The position numbers and the translations under genes are program-made. A stretch of 64,000 bases of DNA from an uncultured Roseobacter sp. (GTDB taxonomy: Bacteria > Pseudomonadota > Alphaproteobacteria > Rhodobacterales > Rhodobacteraceae), in assembly GCF_947488185.1 (NCBI RefSeq), contig NZ_CANKYM010000009.1, positions 1 to 64,000 of the forward strand. Direction: 5' to 3'. Under the pieces are notes generated by a model, which worked only from the letters and a program-made list of their open reading frames with translations, was not told the DNA's origin and ran no database searches. The first letter of the stretch is position 1, and every line of letters begins with the position of its first letter. Of this stretch, positions 52,974 to 61,358 are shown piece by piece.

Positions 52974-53669
52974 ATGACAGTACATTTTCCAATCAGTTCC
53001 ACGGAAATCGAACAGAATAAGACAGTACGGGTTGTACCGGCACATATTGCCGAACGTCCCTATGGCATTTACCGGCATTTCGCGAAACGCGCCTTTGATA
53101 TCGTGATCGCGCTTGTCCTGCTGCCGGTTGCCTTTCCTATCATTGCCCTCTTCGCGCTGCTGATCGCGCGTGATGGTCACAATCCCTTCTACTCGCAAAT
53201 GCGCGTCGGACGGAACGGTGACAGCTTCCGCATGTGGAAGCTGCGGACCATGGTCCACAACGCCGACCAGAGACTGGCGGAATGCCTGGCACAGGATCCG
53301 AGAGCCCGCCAGGAATGGGAAACCACGCAAAAGCTCAAGAATGACCCGCGCATCACATTGATCGGGCGTATACTACGCAAGATTTCCGCTGATGAGCTGC
53401 CGCAGTTGCTCAACGTGCTCAACGGGACCATGTCCCTGGTTGGCCCGCGGCCCATGATGTTGTGCCAGCGGGACAGCTACACCGGCAATTCCTATTTTGA
53501 TCTGCGGCCAGGCATTACCGGGCTGTGGCAGGTTTCCGACCGGAACGAAGGGGCCTTCATCGACCGCGTGAAATTCGACGAAGCCTATAACCGGGCCCTG
53601 TCGCTGAAAACAGATTTCGCGATCCTGCTGCGGACCGTTGATGTCGTGTGGCGCGGCACCGGGTACTGA
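52974..53669 (+). CDS. Undecaprenyl-phosphate sugar-1-phosphate transferase (ExoY/WcaJ-like)
   Basis: A 231-aa initiating transferase that loads the first sugar phosphate onto undecaprenyl phosphate. One membrane helix (about 41-62, the reentrant type) is followed by the conserved catalytic core: FYSQMRVGRNGDSFRMWKLRTM, KNDPRITLIGRILRKISADELPQ, LSLVGPRPM and LRPGITGLWQVS. The C-terminal IDRVKFDEAYNRALSLKTDFAILLRT completes the family. This short form lacks the N-terminal membrane domain of WcaJ. Start ATG 52974. A hairpin at 53693-53726 follows the gene. Confidence 0.93.
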   Translation: MTVHFPISSTEIEQNKTVRVVPAHIAERPYGIYRHFAKRAFDIVIALVLLPVAFPIIALFALLIARDGHNPFYSQMRVGRNGDSFRMWKLRTMVHNADQRLAECLAQDPRARQEWETTQKLKNDPRITLIGRILRKISADELPQLLNVLNGTMSLVGPRPMMLCQRDSYTGNSYFDLRPGITGLWQVSDRNEGAFIDRVKFDEAYNRALSLKTDFAILLRTVDVVWRGTGY

Positions 53670-53692
53670 CGCAGGCACACGGTCGAAATCAG

Positions 53693-53737
53693 TGTTGATG
53701 GCCTGTACAGACAGCTGCCATCAACAAAGAGTGTTTC
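53693..53737 (+). terminator. Hairpin terminator after the sugar transferase gene
   Basis: TGTTGATGGC (53693-53702) pairs with GCCATCAACA (53717-53726) with an extra inner CTGT/ACAG pairing. The downstream sequence GTGTTTCTTT is T-rich but not a pure T run. It sits 24 bases after the sugar transferase stop and before prsT. Confidence 0.5.
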
Positions 53738-53829
53738 TTTCGAAATTTTAAGTTCTGGTCCCGGCCCCGGCAGTATCGTAAAATTACGTAGCTGCAGGGA
53801 TTGCGCAGCCTAGTGAAGGACATCATGTC

Positions 53830-56277
53830 ATGCGTCTATTTCGTTTCCTGAGACCCGCGCCGCTCATGGTGCTGCTGCTACTGGTACTGGTCGGGTGTAA
53901 ATCGGTCGAAGAACAGGCTGAAGAGCATTTCCAGAGCGGGCTCGCCCTGATGGAAAGCGGTGACTATGATCGTGCAATCATCGAGTTCCGCAACGTGTTC
54001 CAGCTCAACGGCAGCCACCAGGAAGCCCGGCACAAGCTGGCCGAGATTCATCTCGACCACCGCGATGACATGCGCAGCGCCTACGGTCAGTACCTGCGGC
54101 TGGTCGAACAATATCCCGATGATTTCAAAGCTCGCATCGCACTGGCCGAGCTCGCCTTCATGGTGCAGAACTGGGAAGATGTCGAACGCCATGGCGCCGC
54201 GGTGGAACGTCTGAACCCCGAAGACCCCCGCAGCAAGGCAATCATCATTGCCCGCGCTTATCGCGCGGCAGCCCTGGCAGAGAACAACAGCGATCTGCGG
54301 GCACAGGCGCAGGCCGCCAAGGCCTTGCTGGAAACGCAATCCGACAGTGTCATCCTGCGCAGCATCGTGCTCGACAGCCATCTGCGCGACAGCGACACGA
54401 CCGCTGCCCTGGCCCAGATCGACTGGCTGCTGGAACGCGACCCCGACAACCTGACGTACTGGCGTCAACGCCTTCTGGTGCTGTCACAGCGCGATGACAT
54501 GGAAGGGATCGAACAACAGCTCCGCGAAATGGTCGAACGCTTCCCGGAGGACACCAACAACAAGCAGTCTCTGATCCGGTTCTACATGTCGCGTGGCCAA
54601 ACCGATGAGGTGGAAACCTTCCTGCGCCAGCAGGTGGCCGACGCCGGCGATAATGAAACCGGTGCGCGGGCTGATCTGATCCGCTTCCTGGCCGAGGTTC
54701 GCGGCAGGGCGGAAGCGCGCGAGGAAATCGACAAGGCCATCGAGGCGGGTGTCGATACCGTGGTTTTCCGTGCTCTGCGGGCGGGCATGGATTTCGAAGC
54801 CGGCGCGCGTGAAGCAGCTGTGAAAGAACTGCAGGATGTCTTGGAAACCGCCGAGCCGTCCTCCGAAGTCAACGATGTCAAAGGCGTGCTGGCCAAGATG
54901 CTGCAGACGATGGGCAATGAGGTCGGCGCCCGCGCTCTGGTGGAAGAGCTGCTGGCAGAAGAGCCCGGACATGCCGAAGCGCTGAAAATGCAGGCCACAT
55001 GGTACCTTCAGGCGGATGATATTGATGCGGCCATCGCCTCTTTGCGCAGTGCGCTGGACACAGATTCCGATGACGCCGAAGCCATGACGCTGATGGCCCA
55101 GGCCCACCAGCGGGCCGGCCGGCCCGAACTGGCACGCGATTTCCTGTCGCTGGCGGTTGACGCTTCTGGCAATGCCCCGACAGAAACCCTGCGGTATGCC
55201 AGTCTCCTGATAGAAGATGAGAGCTATTTACCCGCCGAAGACATTCTGCTGCAGGCGTTGCGGCTTGCGCCGCAAAACACCGGCATCCTGCAGGCACTGG
55301 GGGAAATCTATCTCCGAACCGACGATGCGGGCCGCCTGTCGCAGGTGATCGAAAGCCTGCGCCGGATGGACAACCCCGATGCGGTGCGCAGCGCCAATGG
55401 GCTGGAAGCCGCGCGCATCAACTCGCAAAGCGGCATCGAGGAGGCCCTGCAATATCTCGAAGATCTGGCGAACTCTGCCGATGCTTCGCTGTCTTCACAG
55501 GTCGCGCTTGTGCAGGCGCTCTTGCGCACGGGAAATACAGACGCCGCCCTGGAAAAAGCGCGTGATCTGCAACAGGAAAACCCCCAGAACGAAGTGATAC
55601 AGGCCGTCCTTGCGGCGACCGAGACGGCCAATGGAAATTTCGACACTGCCGAAGCATTGTACCGTGACTTGCTTGCAACGGATGCACAACGCGCCGGCGT
55701 CTGGGGCGAACTTGCAAAACTGGCCATGCGGCAGGGCGACCCCGACGCCGCCAGGACCGTGATCGATGAAGGTCTGTCAGCCGTACCGGGCGACCCGGCA
55801 CTTTTGTGGGCCAAGGCAACATATGAAGAGCGTAACGGGAATATCGATGCCGCCATCGAGATTTACGAAGATCTCTACGCGACACGCCCGACTTCTTCCA
55901 TCATCGCAAACAACCTCGCCAGCATGCTGGCGACCTACCGCTCCGATGAAGAAAGCCTGGAACGGGCCTGGACCGTCGCGCGCCGCTTCAAGGAAACGGA
56001 TGTCCCCGCGATGCAGGATACCTACGGCTGGATTGCCCATCGGCGCGGCGACAGTGCGGAGGCCCTGCCCTATCTCGAAGCCGCGGCAAGAGGTCTGCCG
56101 TCCGATCCGATTGTGCAATACCATCTGGCCCAGGTTTATCTCGCTCTGGAGATGCCCGCCAAGGCGCTGGCCCAGTTCCGGATTGCTGTAGAGGTCGCTG
56201 GTCCGATCGATCAGCGGACACAGATCGAAGAAGCCAGGGCGCAAGTCCAGACGCTGGCTGAAACAGTCGAGAATTGA
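53830..56277 (+). CDS. prsT: PrsT-like TPR lipoprotein of the exosortase/EPS system
   Basis: An 815-aa TPR-repeat protein. A lipoprotein signal ends in the lipobox LVGC (Cys23), so it is anchored in a membrane. The rest is a long array of TPR helices from about residue 28 (HFQSGLALMESGDYDRAIIEFRNVFQLNG) to the end, more than 15 repeats by pattern. The length and architecture match PrsT proteins, which are regular companions of PEP-CTERM systems and may scaffold polymer export. AAGGA lies 9 bases before the ATG. It is monocistronic between the sugar transferase and a convergent GT61 gene. Confidence 0.88.
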   Translation: MRLFRFLRPAPLMVLLLLVLVGCKSVEEQAEEHFQSGLALMESGDYDRAIIEFRNVFQLNGSHQEARHKLAEIHLDHRDDMRSAYGQYLRLVEQYPDDFKARIALAELAFMVQNWEDVERHGAAVERLNPEDPRSKAIIIARAYRAAALAENNSDLRAQAQAAKALLETQSDSVILRSIVLDSHLRDSDTTAALAQIDWLLERDPDNLTYWRQRLLVLSQRDDMEGIEQQLREMVERFPEDTNNKQSLIRFYMSRGQTDEVETFLRQQVADAGDNETGARADLIRFLAEVRGRAEAREEIDKAIEAGVDTVVFRALRAGMDFEAGAREAAVKELQDVLETAEPSSEVNDVKGVLAKMLQTMGNEVGARALVEELLAEEPGHAEALKMQATWYLQADDIDAAIASLRSALDTDSDDAEAMTLMAQAHQRAGRPELARDFLSLAVDASGNAPTETLRYASLLIEDESYLPAEDILLQALRLAPQNTGILQALGEIYLRTDDAGRLSQVIESLRRMDNPDAVRSANGLEAARINSQSGIEEALQYLEDLANSADASLSSQVALVQALLRTGNTDAALEKARDLQQENPQNEVIQAVLAATETANGNFDTAEALYRDLLATDAQRAGVWGELAKLAMRQGDPDAARTVIDEGLSAVPGDPALLWAKATYEERNGNIDAAIEIYEDLYATRPTSSIIANNLASMLATYRSDEESLERAWTVARRFKETDVPAMQDTYGWIAHRRGDSAEALPYLEAAARGLPSDPIVQYHLAQVYLALEMPAKALAQFRIAVEVAGPIDQRTQIEEARAQVQTLAETVEN

Positions 56278-56284
56278 TCCGTGA

Positions 56285-57346
56285 TCAGGCGCCCTGTTGC
56301 GGGGCGTCCACGATCTCCAGCGCTTTCGTGACAGAAGCCGGATCAACCTCAAAATGCTGCAGGGAATGTTTCTTGTAGGATTGATCCAGGCGGTAAATCT
56401 CCCTGAGATGTTCCGCCTGGAGTTTACCCCGCACCCCGCACCAGTGCCCGGCAATGGCAGAAGTTGCTGCCCGGTAGACATCCGTGACGTGCCCCACGGG
56501 AAAAAGCTCCACCAGTTTCAGCGGTGCCGCGGCGGCTGAACGGTAGAGAATGGGCGCCAGCGCTGCCCCGTGCACCGCAACAATACTCTGCGCATGCATC
56601 ACGGTGCCGATCTGCTGGGCAACATCCATGTCCTCGGGGTAGATTTTCTCGAACCCCGAAGCACTCAGCAGCGTTGTGATCTCATCTTCATTTGCCAGCC
56701 CACGCGTGGATTTACGTGAAAGAAACAACCGTCCGGGCATCGCGGGTACCGGGATTCGCCCGGCCTCGAGCGCTGCGACAACCGGGCTGATCCGCGCATC
56801 ACGCAGCAACGCGTGGCGTTCGCCGCGGATTGCTACCCAATTGTCATATGTGACACGGATGCCCCGGGCCTCGATCGCGGCATCCGAATAGAAAACATCC
56901 AGCTCCAACACCTCTGCGACCGCCCGGATGTATCCGGGTGTCTTGCCGGGCAGTACCAGCGTGAACCCGTCCCATCGGCTCTCCAGCGTGCGGCAGATCA
57001 GCGCCAGCACGGCCAGGTGATTGTTCAGAAAATGCGCCCAGTTTTCCGGGCTGTTGACACGCAGGTCGACAATCGGCCTGGGGCCATCCCATGACATCCT
57101 GCCGCGGGGTTTGACCTTTTCCTTGAGCCAGTGACGGGAGGGGGGCGCAAACACATGGTGACCGGGCGTAAAGGTAAATTGCCCACCGCCGCTGGTCTTG
57201 GCGGGCAGATGCACATGCTCCAGACCTGCGACGATCCGGTCCACCAGATAGGATCGCGGGCCGATCATCCACCCCGGCGGCACCGCATGCGCCTTCAGGT
57301 CGACCACGTGGCTGTCCTTGTCACTGCTGCCGAGGCCCTGCTGCAT
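56285..57346 (-). CDS. Family 61 glycosyltransferase
   Basis: A 353-aa GT61-type glycosyltransferase. The C-terminal part has VMHAQSIVAVHGAALAPILY, the conserved G-x-H-G-A motif region; the N-terminal half has VDRIVAGLEHVHLPAKTSGG and NLLxx-like stretches seen in this family. It is a cytoplasmic or membrane-associated enzyme with unknown donor; in bacteria such proteins are found in capsule loci. It converges on prsT with 7 bases between stops, and is divergent from the Wza-like gene. Confidence 0.82.
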   Translation of the reverse strand: MQQGLGSSDKDSHVVDLKAHAVPPGWMIGPRSYLVDRIVAGLEHVHLPAKTSGGGQFTFTPGHHVFAPPSRHWLKEKVKPRGRMSWDGPRPIVDLRVNSPENWAHFLNNHLAVLALICRTLESRWDGFTLVLPGKTPGYIRAVAEVLELDVFYSDAAIEARGIRVTYDNWVAIRGERHALLRDARISPVVAALEAGRIPVPAMPGRLFLSRKSTRGLANEDEITTLLSASGFEKIYPEDMDVAQQIGTVMHAQSIVAVHGAALAPILYRSAAAAPLKLVELFPVGHVTDVYRAATSAIAGHWCGVRGKLQAEHLREIYRLDQSYKKHSLQHFEVDPASVTKALEIVDAPQQGA

Positions 57347-57376
57347 CCCATACCCCTTGCCTGGTTTTCCGATCCC

Positions 57377-57395
57377 GGTCCCGCAGGACGGGACC
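57377..57395. repeat. Perfect 7-bp inverted repeat, possible operator or hairpin
   Basis: GGTCCCG-CAGGA-CGGGACC in the gap between the GT61 and Wza-like genes, 31 bases upstream of the GT61 ATG. It could be an operator for either divergent promoter, or a leader hairpin. No T-run follows. Confidence 0.3.
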
Positions 57396-57496
57396 CTGCT
57401 TCAAGAGCACGTAATAAATCGGTTTGTCGATAGCCCTGATCAGGTGGCGAAAAGCAGCCTGCATTCCGGTTTCTGTCCGTTACTCCAACAGCACAC

Positions 57497-57524
57497 TTCG
57501 CAAAAGATACGCATGAAATATACA
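57497..57524 (+). promoter_or_regulatory. Candidate promoter of the Wza-like gene
   Basis: TTCGCA and TATACA are separated by 16 bases and lie about 70 bases upstream of the chosen ATG. The -10 is five of six matches. An alternative, TTGTAA-N17-TAAGCT, begins at 57538 but is weaker. Confidence 0.35.
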
Positions 57525-57594
57525 GATCGGCCTTTCCTTGTAAGTGCTCTGCGAGGAGATTAAGCTAAATTCTGTGGAAAGGACTGTTCTCCCC

Positions 57595-58209
57595 ATGCAG
57601 GCACTGATGCGTATCATAGCTGGTCTTGTCCTTGCCGTTTTCGCAACGGCAGCACTGGCGCAGTCCGAATATCGCGCCCAGCCTGGTGACGTGCTGGTCA
57701 TCGAGGTGCTCGAAGACAGCAGCCTGAACCGCTCCGTTGTCATCCTGCCTGACGGGCGTTTCAGCTTCCCGTTTGCCGGCACATTGCAGGCGGCGGGCCG
57801 GAGCGTTGCACAGGTTCAGGAAGCGATCACCAACGCGATCCAATCGAATTTCACCACCCGGCCTACGGTTTTTGTCTCCGTGCAACCGGCTTTCCGCCCG
57901 GACGTCGGCACCGCTGGCAGCACCGTGGAAGATGCAATCAGCGTTTATTTCCTTGGCGAGGTCAGAAGCCCCGGTATCTTCCAGGTCGAACGGGGCACAA
58001 CACTGCTACAGGCCATGGCGATCAGCGGCGGCTTTTCGAACTTTGCGGCAACCAAACGCATCCAGTTGCGGCGCGACGACCCAAGCACAGGTGGACAACA
58101 AGTCTACAACATCAACTATAAGGCTCTGTCGAATGGAGCCATAAGCAACAAGATCGAGCTGAAGGATGGAGATGTCATCCTCGTACCACAAAGACGCCTG
58201 TTCGAATAA
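57595..58209 (+). CDS. Wza-like polysaccharide export protein
   Basis: A 204-aa periplasmic export protein from ATG 57595, with AAAGGA about 11 bases upstream. A Sec signal peptide (LMRIIAGLVLAVFATAALAQ) is followed by the Poly_export domain (YRAQPGDVLVIEVLEDSS, ILPDGRFSFPFAG) and an SLBB domain (VYFLGEVRSPGIFQVERGTTLLQAMAISGGF). It lacks a lipobox and a C-terminal outer-membrane helix, so it is the short form; the beta-barrel encoded next may form the outer-membrane pore. It overlaps that gene by 38 bases. Confidence 0.9.
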   Translation: MQALMRIIAGLVLAVFATAALAQSEYRAQPGDVLVIEVLEDSSLNRSVVILPDGRFSFPFAGTLQAAGRSVAQVQEAITNAIQSNFTTRPTVFVSVQPAFRPDVGTAGSTVEDAISVYFLGEVRSPGIFQVERGTTLLQAMAISGGFSNFAATKRIQLRRDDPSTGGQQVYNINYKALSNGAISNKIELKDGDVILVPQRRLFE

Positions 58210-59599
58210 ACGAGTTTCCGACAGGTCGAAGACAATAAAACTGCGCCACGGAGTTGGCGCGGTTTCTGCATTATGCGCCCTCTTCGGTGTCAGCGCGATT
58301 GCAACGGCACAGGACAACCAGCCGCCCGGTCTTGTGGCCTCGCTGGATGTTACGCAGCGCCTGGAGTACAGCGACAACCCCGATCTCGAAGCCGAAAGCG
58401 ACTCGGATATCTTCGGGCGCACCATTCTTGGCTTCGGGCTCGCAGGAAACACGGACATCCAGAGCTTTGAGTTCAACCTGGGCCTGGATATCGAACAAGG
58501 CCGCAACGACCGGTCAAGTATCGACCTGCTGAACCCGTTTGTGAACTTCGGCTATGACCGGGCCAGTCGGGCCTCGCGCATTGGCGTCGATCTGAGCTAT
58601 CGTGAATCCGACGTGGATTCCCAGGTCTTCGACGAGGAATTCCTGGAAGACGGGAACTCCATCAACCAAAGCACCGGCACCCGTTCAAGCTATCGCGCCA
58701 GCCTGTCCGGAGCGATAGGAGAACAGGCCCCGATTGGGGCAAGTTACCAGCTGTCGCGCAGCGAAATTCAATACAGCGGGGCCGTCGATCCCGATCTGAC
58801 AGACCGGACGACGGACAATGCGTCGGGTCAGCTGGAGTTCCGCATAGACCCGCGCATCACGGCACGGCTGACCGCCAACTATAGCAACCTCGATGTGGAT
58901 GGCGTCGGCGTCGACCGCCGCACAACGGGCTTCGGGGCAGGTGTTGGCCTGGATGTCACGCCGCGCCTCACCATCGATACCTCGCTCAGCCAGACCCGGG
59001 TCGAACAGAGCGGCACCAGGAATGAGGTGGACGAAGGCCTGAGCTTCGGGGTCGAAGTCTCCCAGGCGATGGTCAACGGATCACTCAGCCTGAACCTGGC
59101 TTCGGATGTGACCTCGAACGGGCGGCGCGAGTCGCTGCGGCTCAGCCGGTCCATGACGCTGCAGCGCGGGTCGGAACTGTCGTTCAACCTGGGCGCCACC
59201 CGCAGTGACGAGAGTGATCTGAACCCGCTTTACGGCCTGTCCTATCAACATGTCCTGCCAAGCGCCGAGATTAGCGTGAGCCTGTCACAGACGGTCACGG
59301 CAGACAGCAACAACCAGGAAGAAATCAACACCACACTGCGCGGCAGCTACCGGCAGGATATCAATGAGCTGTCCAGCCTGAGCGCCACCATATCCCTGTT
59401 CAACAGGAACGAACTGGGCGCAGCCGCGGATGATGGTCAGCGTGTTGAATTGGGCCTGTCCTATCGCTACGCCCTGACCCGGGACTGGGGATTGGTGACC
59501 GGTGTGAGCCATACGCTTTCGAGCCGCGATTCAGAAGCGGATCGCAGTTCGAATGCCATATTTGTCGGGATACAAAGAAGTTTTGCCTGGTTCCCCTGA
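58172..59599 (+). CDS. Outer-membrane beta-barrel protein of the EPS export system
   Basis: A 475-aa protein with an N-terminal signal peptide (long polar n-region, hydrophobic GVGAVSALCALFGVSAIATAQ), then alternating beta strands rich in Ser, Asp and Arg, ending in FVGIQRSFAWFP, an aromatic C-terminus like other outer-membrane barrels. About 16-18 strands are likely. Proteins of this kind are common in exosortase EPS loci, where they replace the Wza outer-membrane part. ATG 58172 is preferred over ATG 58166 because AAGGA is spaced better. Overlaps the Wza-like gene by 38 bases. Confidence 0.85.
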   Translation: MSSSYHKDACSNKRVSDRSKTIKLRHGVGAVSALCALFGVSAIATAQDNQPPGLVASLDVTQRLEYSDNPDLEAESDSDIFGRTILGFGLAGNTDIQSFEFNLGLDIEQGRNDRSSIDLLNPFVNFGYDRASRASRIGVDLSYRESDVDSQVFDEEFLEDGNSINQSTGTRSSYRASLSGAIGEQAPIGASYQLSRSEIQYSGAVDPDLTDRTTDNASGQLEFRIDPRITARLTANYSNLDVDGVGVDRRTTGFGAGVGLDVTPRLTIDTSLSQTRVEQSGTRNEVDEGLSFGVEVSQAMVNGSLSLNLASDVTSNGRRESLRLSRSMTLQRGSELSFNLGATRSDESDLNPLYGLSYQHVLPSAEISVSLSQTVTADSNNQEEINTTLRGSYRQDINELSSLSATISLFNRNELGAAADDGQRVELGLSYRYALTRDWGLVTGVSHTLSSRDSEADRSSNAIFVGIQRSFAWFP

Positions 59600-59643
59600 T
59601 GCAGAAGGTTGCAAAGGCGAAACCCGCCCGACCATGATAGGCA

Positions 59644-60324
59644 ATGCCTGAACACAGCACCTCTGGCTCCAAGGAGTATCCCTCAAAAACCGGGCGGACT
59701 GCGCAGGTCCTGCTGCTGGCCGGGCTGATTGCGCTGTGCTGTCTGATCGAGGTGGTTTTACAGCTGGCCGATCGTGAAATAGGGATCACCGCCCCGCTGC
59801 GCCGTATGACCTACGACTACTACGGTTTCTGGCCCGGGCTGCTCAAGGACTGGCAGCCCAACTTCACGGCCCAGCCCTATACGATGTTTTTTACCTACAG
59901 CTTTTTGCACGGGGGACTCACACATCTTGCCGTGAACATGATGACCCTGTGGTCGCTGGGGCGTGCGGTCATGGACCGGGTCGGAGCCTGGGGATTCAGC
60001 CTGCTGTATACCGGGGCCATTCTTGGAGGGGCCTTGGGCTTTGCGCTGCTTGCCTCGAATCTGAGACCGATGGTCGGGGCGTCGGGGGCCTTGTTCGGAC
60101 TGGCCGGCGCGCTTCTCGCATGGGCCTATGTCGATCGCTACACCTATCGCGAAGGGCTCTGGCCGGTGGCACGCGCCATACTTGGCCTTGCGGCCCTGAA
60201 CCTCGTGATGTGGTGGGCGATGGATGGCCAACTGGCGTGGGAAACCCATCTGGGTGGGTTTGTCGCCGGCTGGATCATGGCGCTGGTGGTCGACCCAAGG
60301 CCACAGAAATCAGAAGACGCCTAA
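59644..60324 (+). CDS. Rhomboid family intramembrane serine protease
   Basis: A 226-aa protein with six or seven transmembrane helices and the rhomboid catalytic pair: Ser147 in MVGASGALFGLAG and His202 in WETHLGGFVAGW. The HLAVN of loop 1 (94-98) is also conserved. It should cut helical membrane substrates. Its neighbours are an outer-membrane barrel and, on the other strand, a VPLPA-CTERM protein, so it may act on exosortase-system proteins; rhombosortases are a known parallel for GlyGly-CTERM proteins. No substrate is proven. Confidence 0.9.
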   Translation: MPEHSTSGSKEYPSKTGRTAQVLLLAGLIALCCLIEVVLQLADREIGITAPLRRMTYDYYGFWPGLLKDWQPNFTAQPYTMFFTYSFLHGGLTHLAVNMMTLWSLGRAVMDRVGAWGFSLLYTGAILGGALGFALLASNLRPMVGASGALFGLAGALLAWAYVDRYTYREGLWPVARAILGLAALNLVMWWAMDGQLAWETHLGGFVAGWIMALVVDPRPQKSEDA

Positions 60325-60381
60325 GGCTTGTCGCCCCGCAGCAGGTGGGGCAGTAGGTCCGACAGACTGCAGACCGTCGTG

Positions 60382-60416
60382 CAAAAGAAAAACGGCAGGC
60401 CCGAAGACCTGCCGTT
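60382..60416 (-). terminator. Rho-independent terminator of the VPLPA-CTERM gene
   Basis: On the minus strand AACGGCAGG pairs with CCTGCCGTT across an eight-base loop and is followed directly by TTTTTCTTTT. The stem is at 60391-60399 and 60408-60416. It lies 33 bases after the stop of the VPLPA-CTERM gene and faces the rhomboid gene. Confidence 0.8.
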
Positions 60417-60448
60417 CAATTGTTTCACCTACGTCAGTAGGAAAGACT

Positions 60449-61036
60449 TCAGGCTGCCTTGCGGCGGCGACGTGCCAGACCCAGACCGCCCAGTGCTGTA
60501 CCGAGCAGCAGAACACCTGCTGGCAGCGGAACCGCGCTGATGACTGTGATCTCAGCGATGTCGAAACCTGCCGGACGATCATCCGTGGAAACAGAGCCCA
60601 CAGCGAAGTCCAGTGTCACGTCTGTGAAGCGCAGTGTGTTGAAGATACCTTCAAAGGTGAAGGCCACTGTGCCGGTTGCGTTGCTGATCGGATCCGGGTC
60701 AACTGTGATGAAGCTGCCTTCGTCACCCTGGATGCCGACTTCGACGCGGACATATTCGTCCCACTCAATGCGACCTGCATCGCCACCGTTGGTGACTTCG
60801 ATCACGGAACCAGGGCTCTGGAACAGTGCAGGCGAGAAGTAGAATTCAACGGTTTCACCGAACTCCAGCTCGAAGAACGTGTTTGGATCACCATCATACG
60901 CATCCGAAGACACACCGCGCGCGTCACCCGGAAGAGCATTATTTGCATTGTCGGATGTCGGAGAAATAACTGCAGCTGAAACGCTCGTACCGAGCGCGAA
61001 CATTGCCGCAGCAGCTGTAAGGAAAATAGTCTTCAT
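60449..61036 (-). CDS. VPLPA-CTERM sorting domain-containing protein
   Basis: A 195-aa exported protein. A Sec signal peptide (TIFLTAAAAMFALGTSVSAA, cleaved near residue 21) precedes an acidic, beta-rich domain of about 145 residues with unknown function. The C-terminus holds the sorting signal: VPLPAG at 169-174, a hydrophobic helix to about 187, then an Arg cluster at 189-192. It is the predicted substrate of the XrtD encoded at 11906-13510. It has its own promoter and terminator and a leader palindrome, consistent with high and controlled expression. Probably a surface or matrix protein. Confidence 0.94.
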   Translation of the reverse strand: MKTIFLTAAAAMFALGTSVSAAVISPTSDNANNALPGDARGVSSDAYDGDPNTFFELEFGETVEFYFSPALFQSPGSVIEVTNGGDAGRIEWDEYVRVEVGIQGDEGSFITVDPDPISNATGTVAFTFEGIFNTLRFTDVTLDFAVGSVSTDDRPAGFDIAEITVISAVPLPAGVLLLGTALGGLGLARRRRKAA

Positions 61037-61085
61037 TGGTTAAATCCACCGTGTAGTTGTTGTAATCAAAAACCCGCCCGATAGT

Positions 61086-61101
61086 CGGCAAGATACTGCC
61101 G
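61086..61101. repeat. Palindrome CGGCA-N6-TGCCG overlapping the transcription start
   Basis: The palindrome lies just downstream of the -10 (61104-61109) on the minus strand, where a repressor site or a leader hairpin would be. Five-base arms and six-base spacer. Function not shown. Confidence 0.4.
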
Positions 61102-61103
61102 TG

Positions 61104-61132
61104 TTTATAACATAGTGGAATTTGGGTGTTAA
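61104..61132 (-). promoter_or_regulatory. Promoter of the VPLPA-CTERM gene
   Basis: On the minus strand TTAACA (61127-61132) and TATAAA (61104-61109) are separated by 17 bases, close to consensus. The -35 is part of the near-CtrA element at 61129-61143. The ATG is about 70 bases downstream. Confidence 0.6.
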
Positions 61133-61143
61133 TCTTTTCTTTA
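61129..61143 (-). promoter_or_regulatory. Near-match CtrA-like box over the -35
   Basis: On the minus strand TAAA-N7-TTAAC; one base differs from TTAA-N7-TTAAC. It overlaps the -35 hexamer of the VPLPA-CTERM promoter, the common position for CtrA activation. Confidence 0.35.
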
Positions 61144-61358
61144 CCAGAACCTGCCGAAAAACCCTGTTCCCGTCGTTTTGCAGTGTGGTTTTCGCAAAGC
61201 TTGCCGAGAATTCCACCGACAGGCAGTGGATTGTACTCATTAATGAAATAAAAACGCACGCTAAGATGGAATTGTCCTCGGCTGAGGATCTTTTGCCGCG
61301 CAAGGCGCAGAGATGATTCGGAAGAATCACATACACCCATTGCGGGAATATGTCTTTT

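Larger units (their letters stand above)
61037..61358. other. Intergenic control region of the VPLPA-CTERM gene
   Basis: A 322-base stretch holding the promoter, palindrome and CtrA-like element of the minus-strand VPLPA-CTERM gene at its left side (61086-61143). To the right, up to the GMC oxidoreductase stop at 61359, I see only chance-length frames and no terminator for the GMC gene. Confidence 0.5.
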
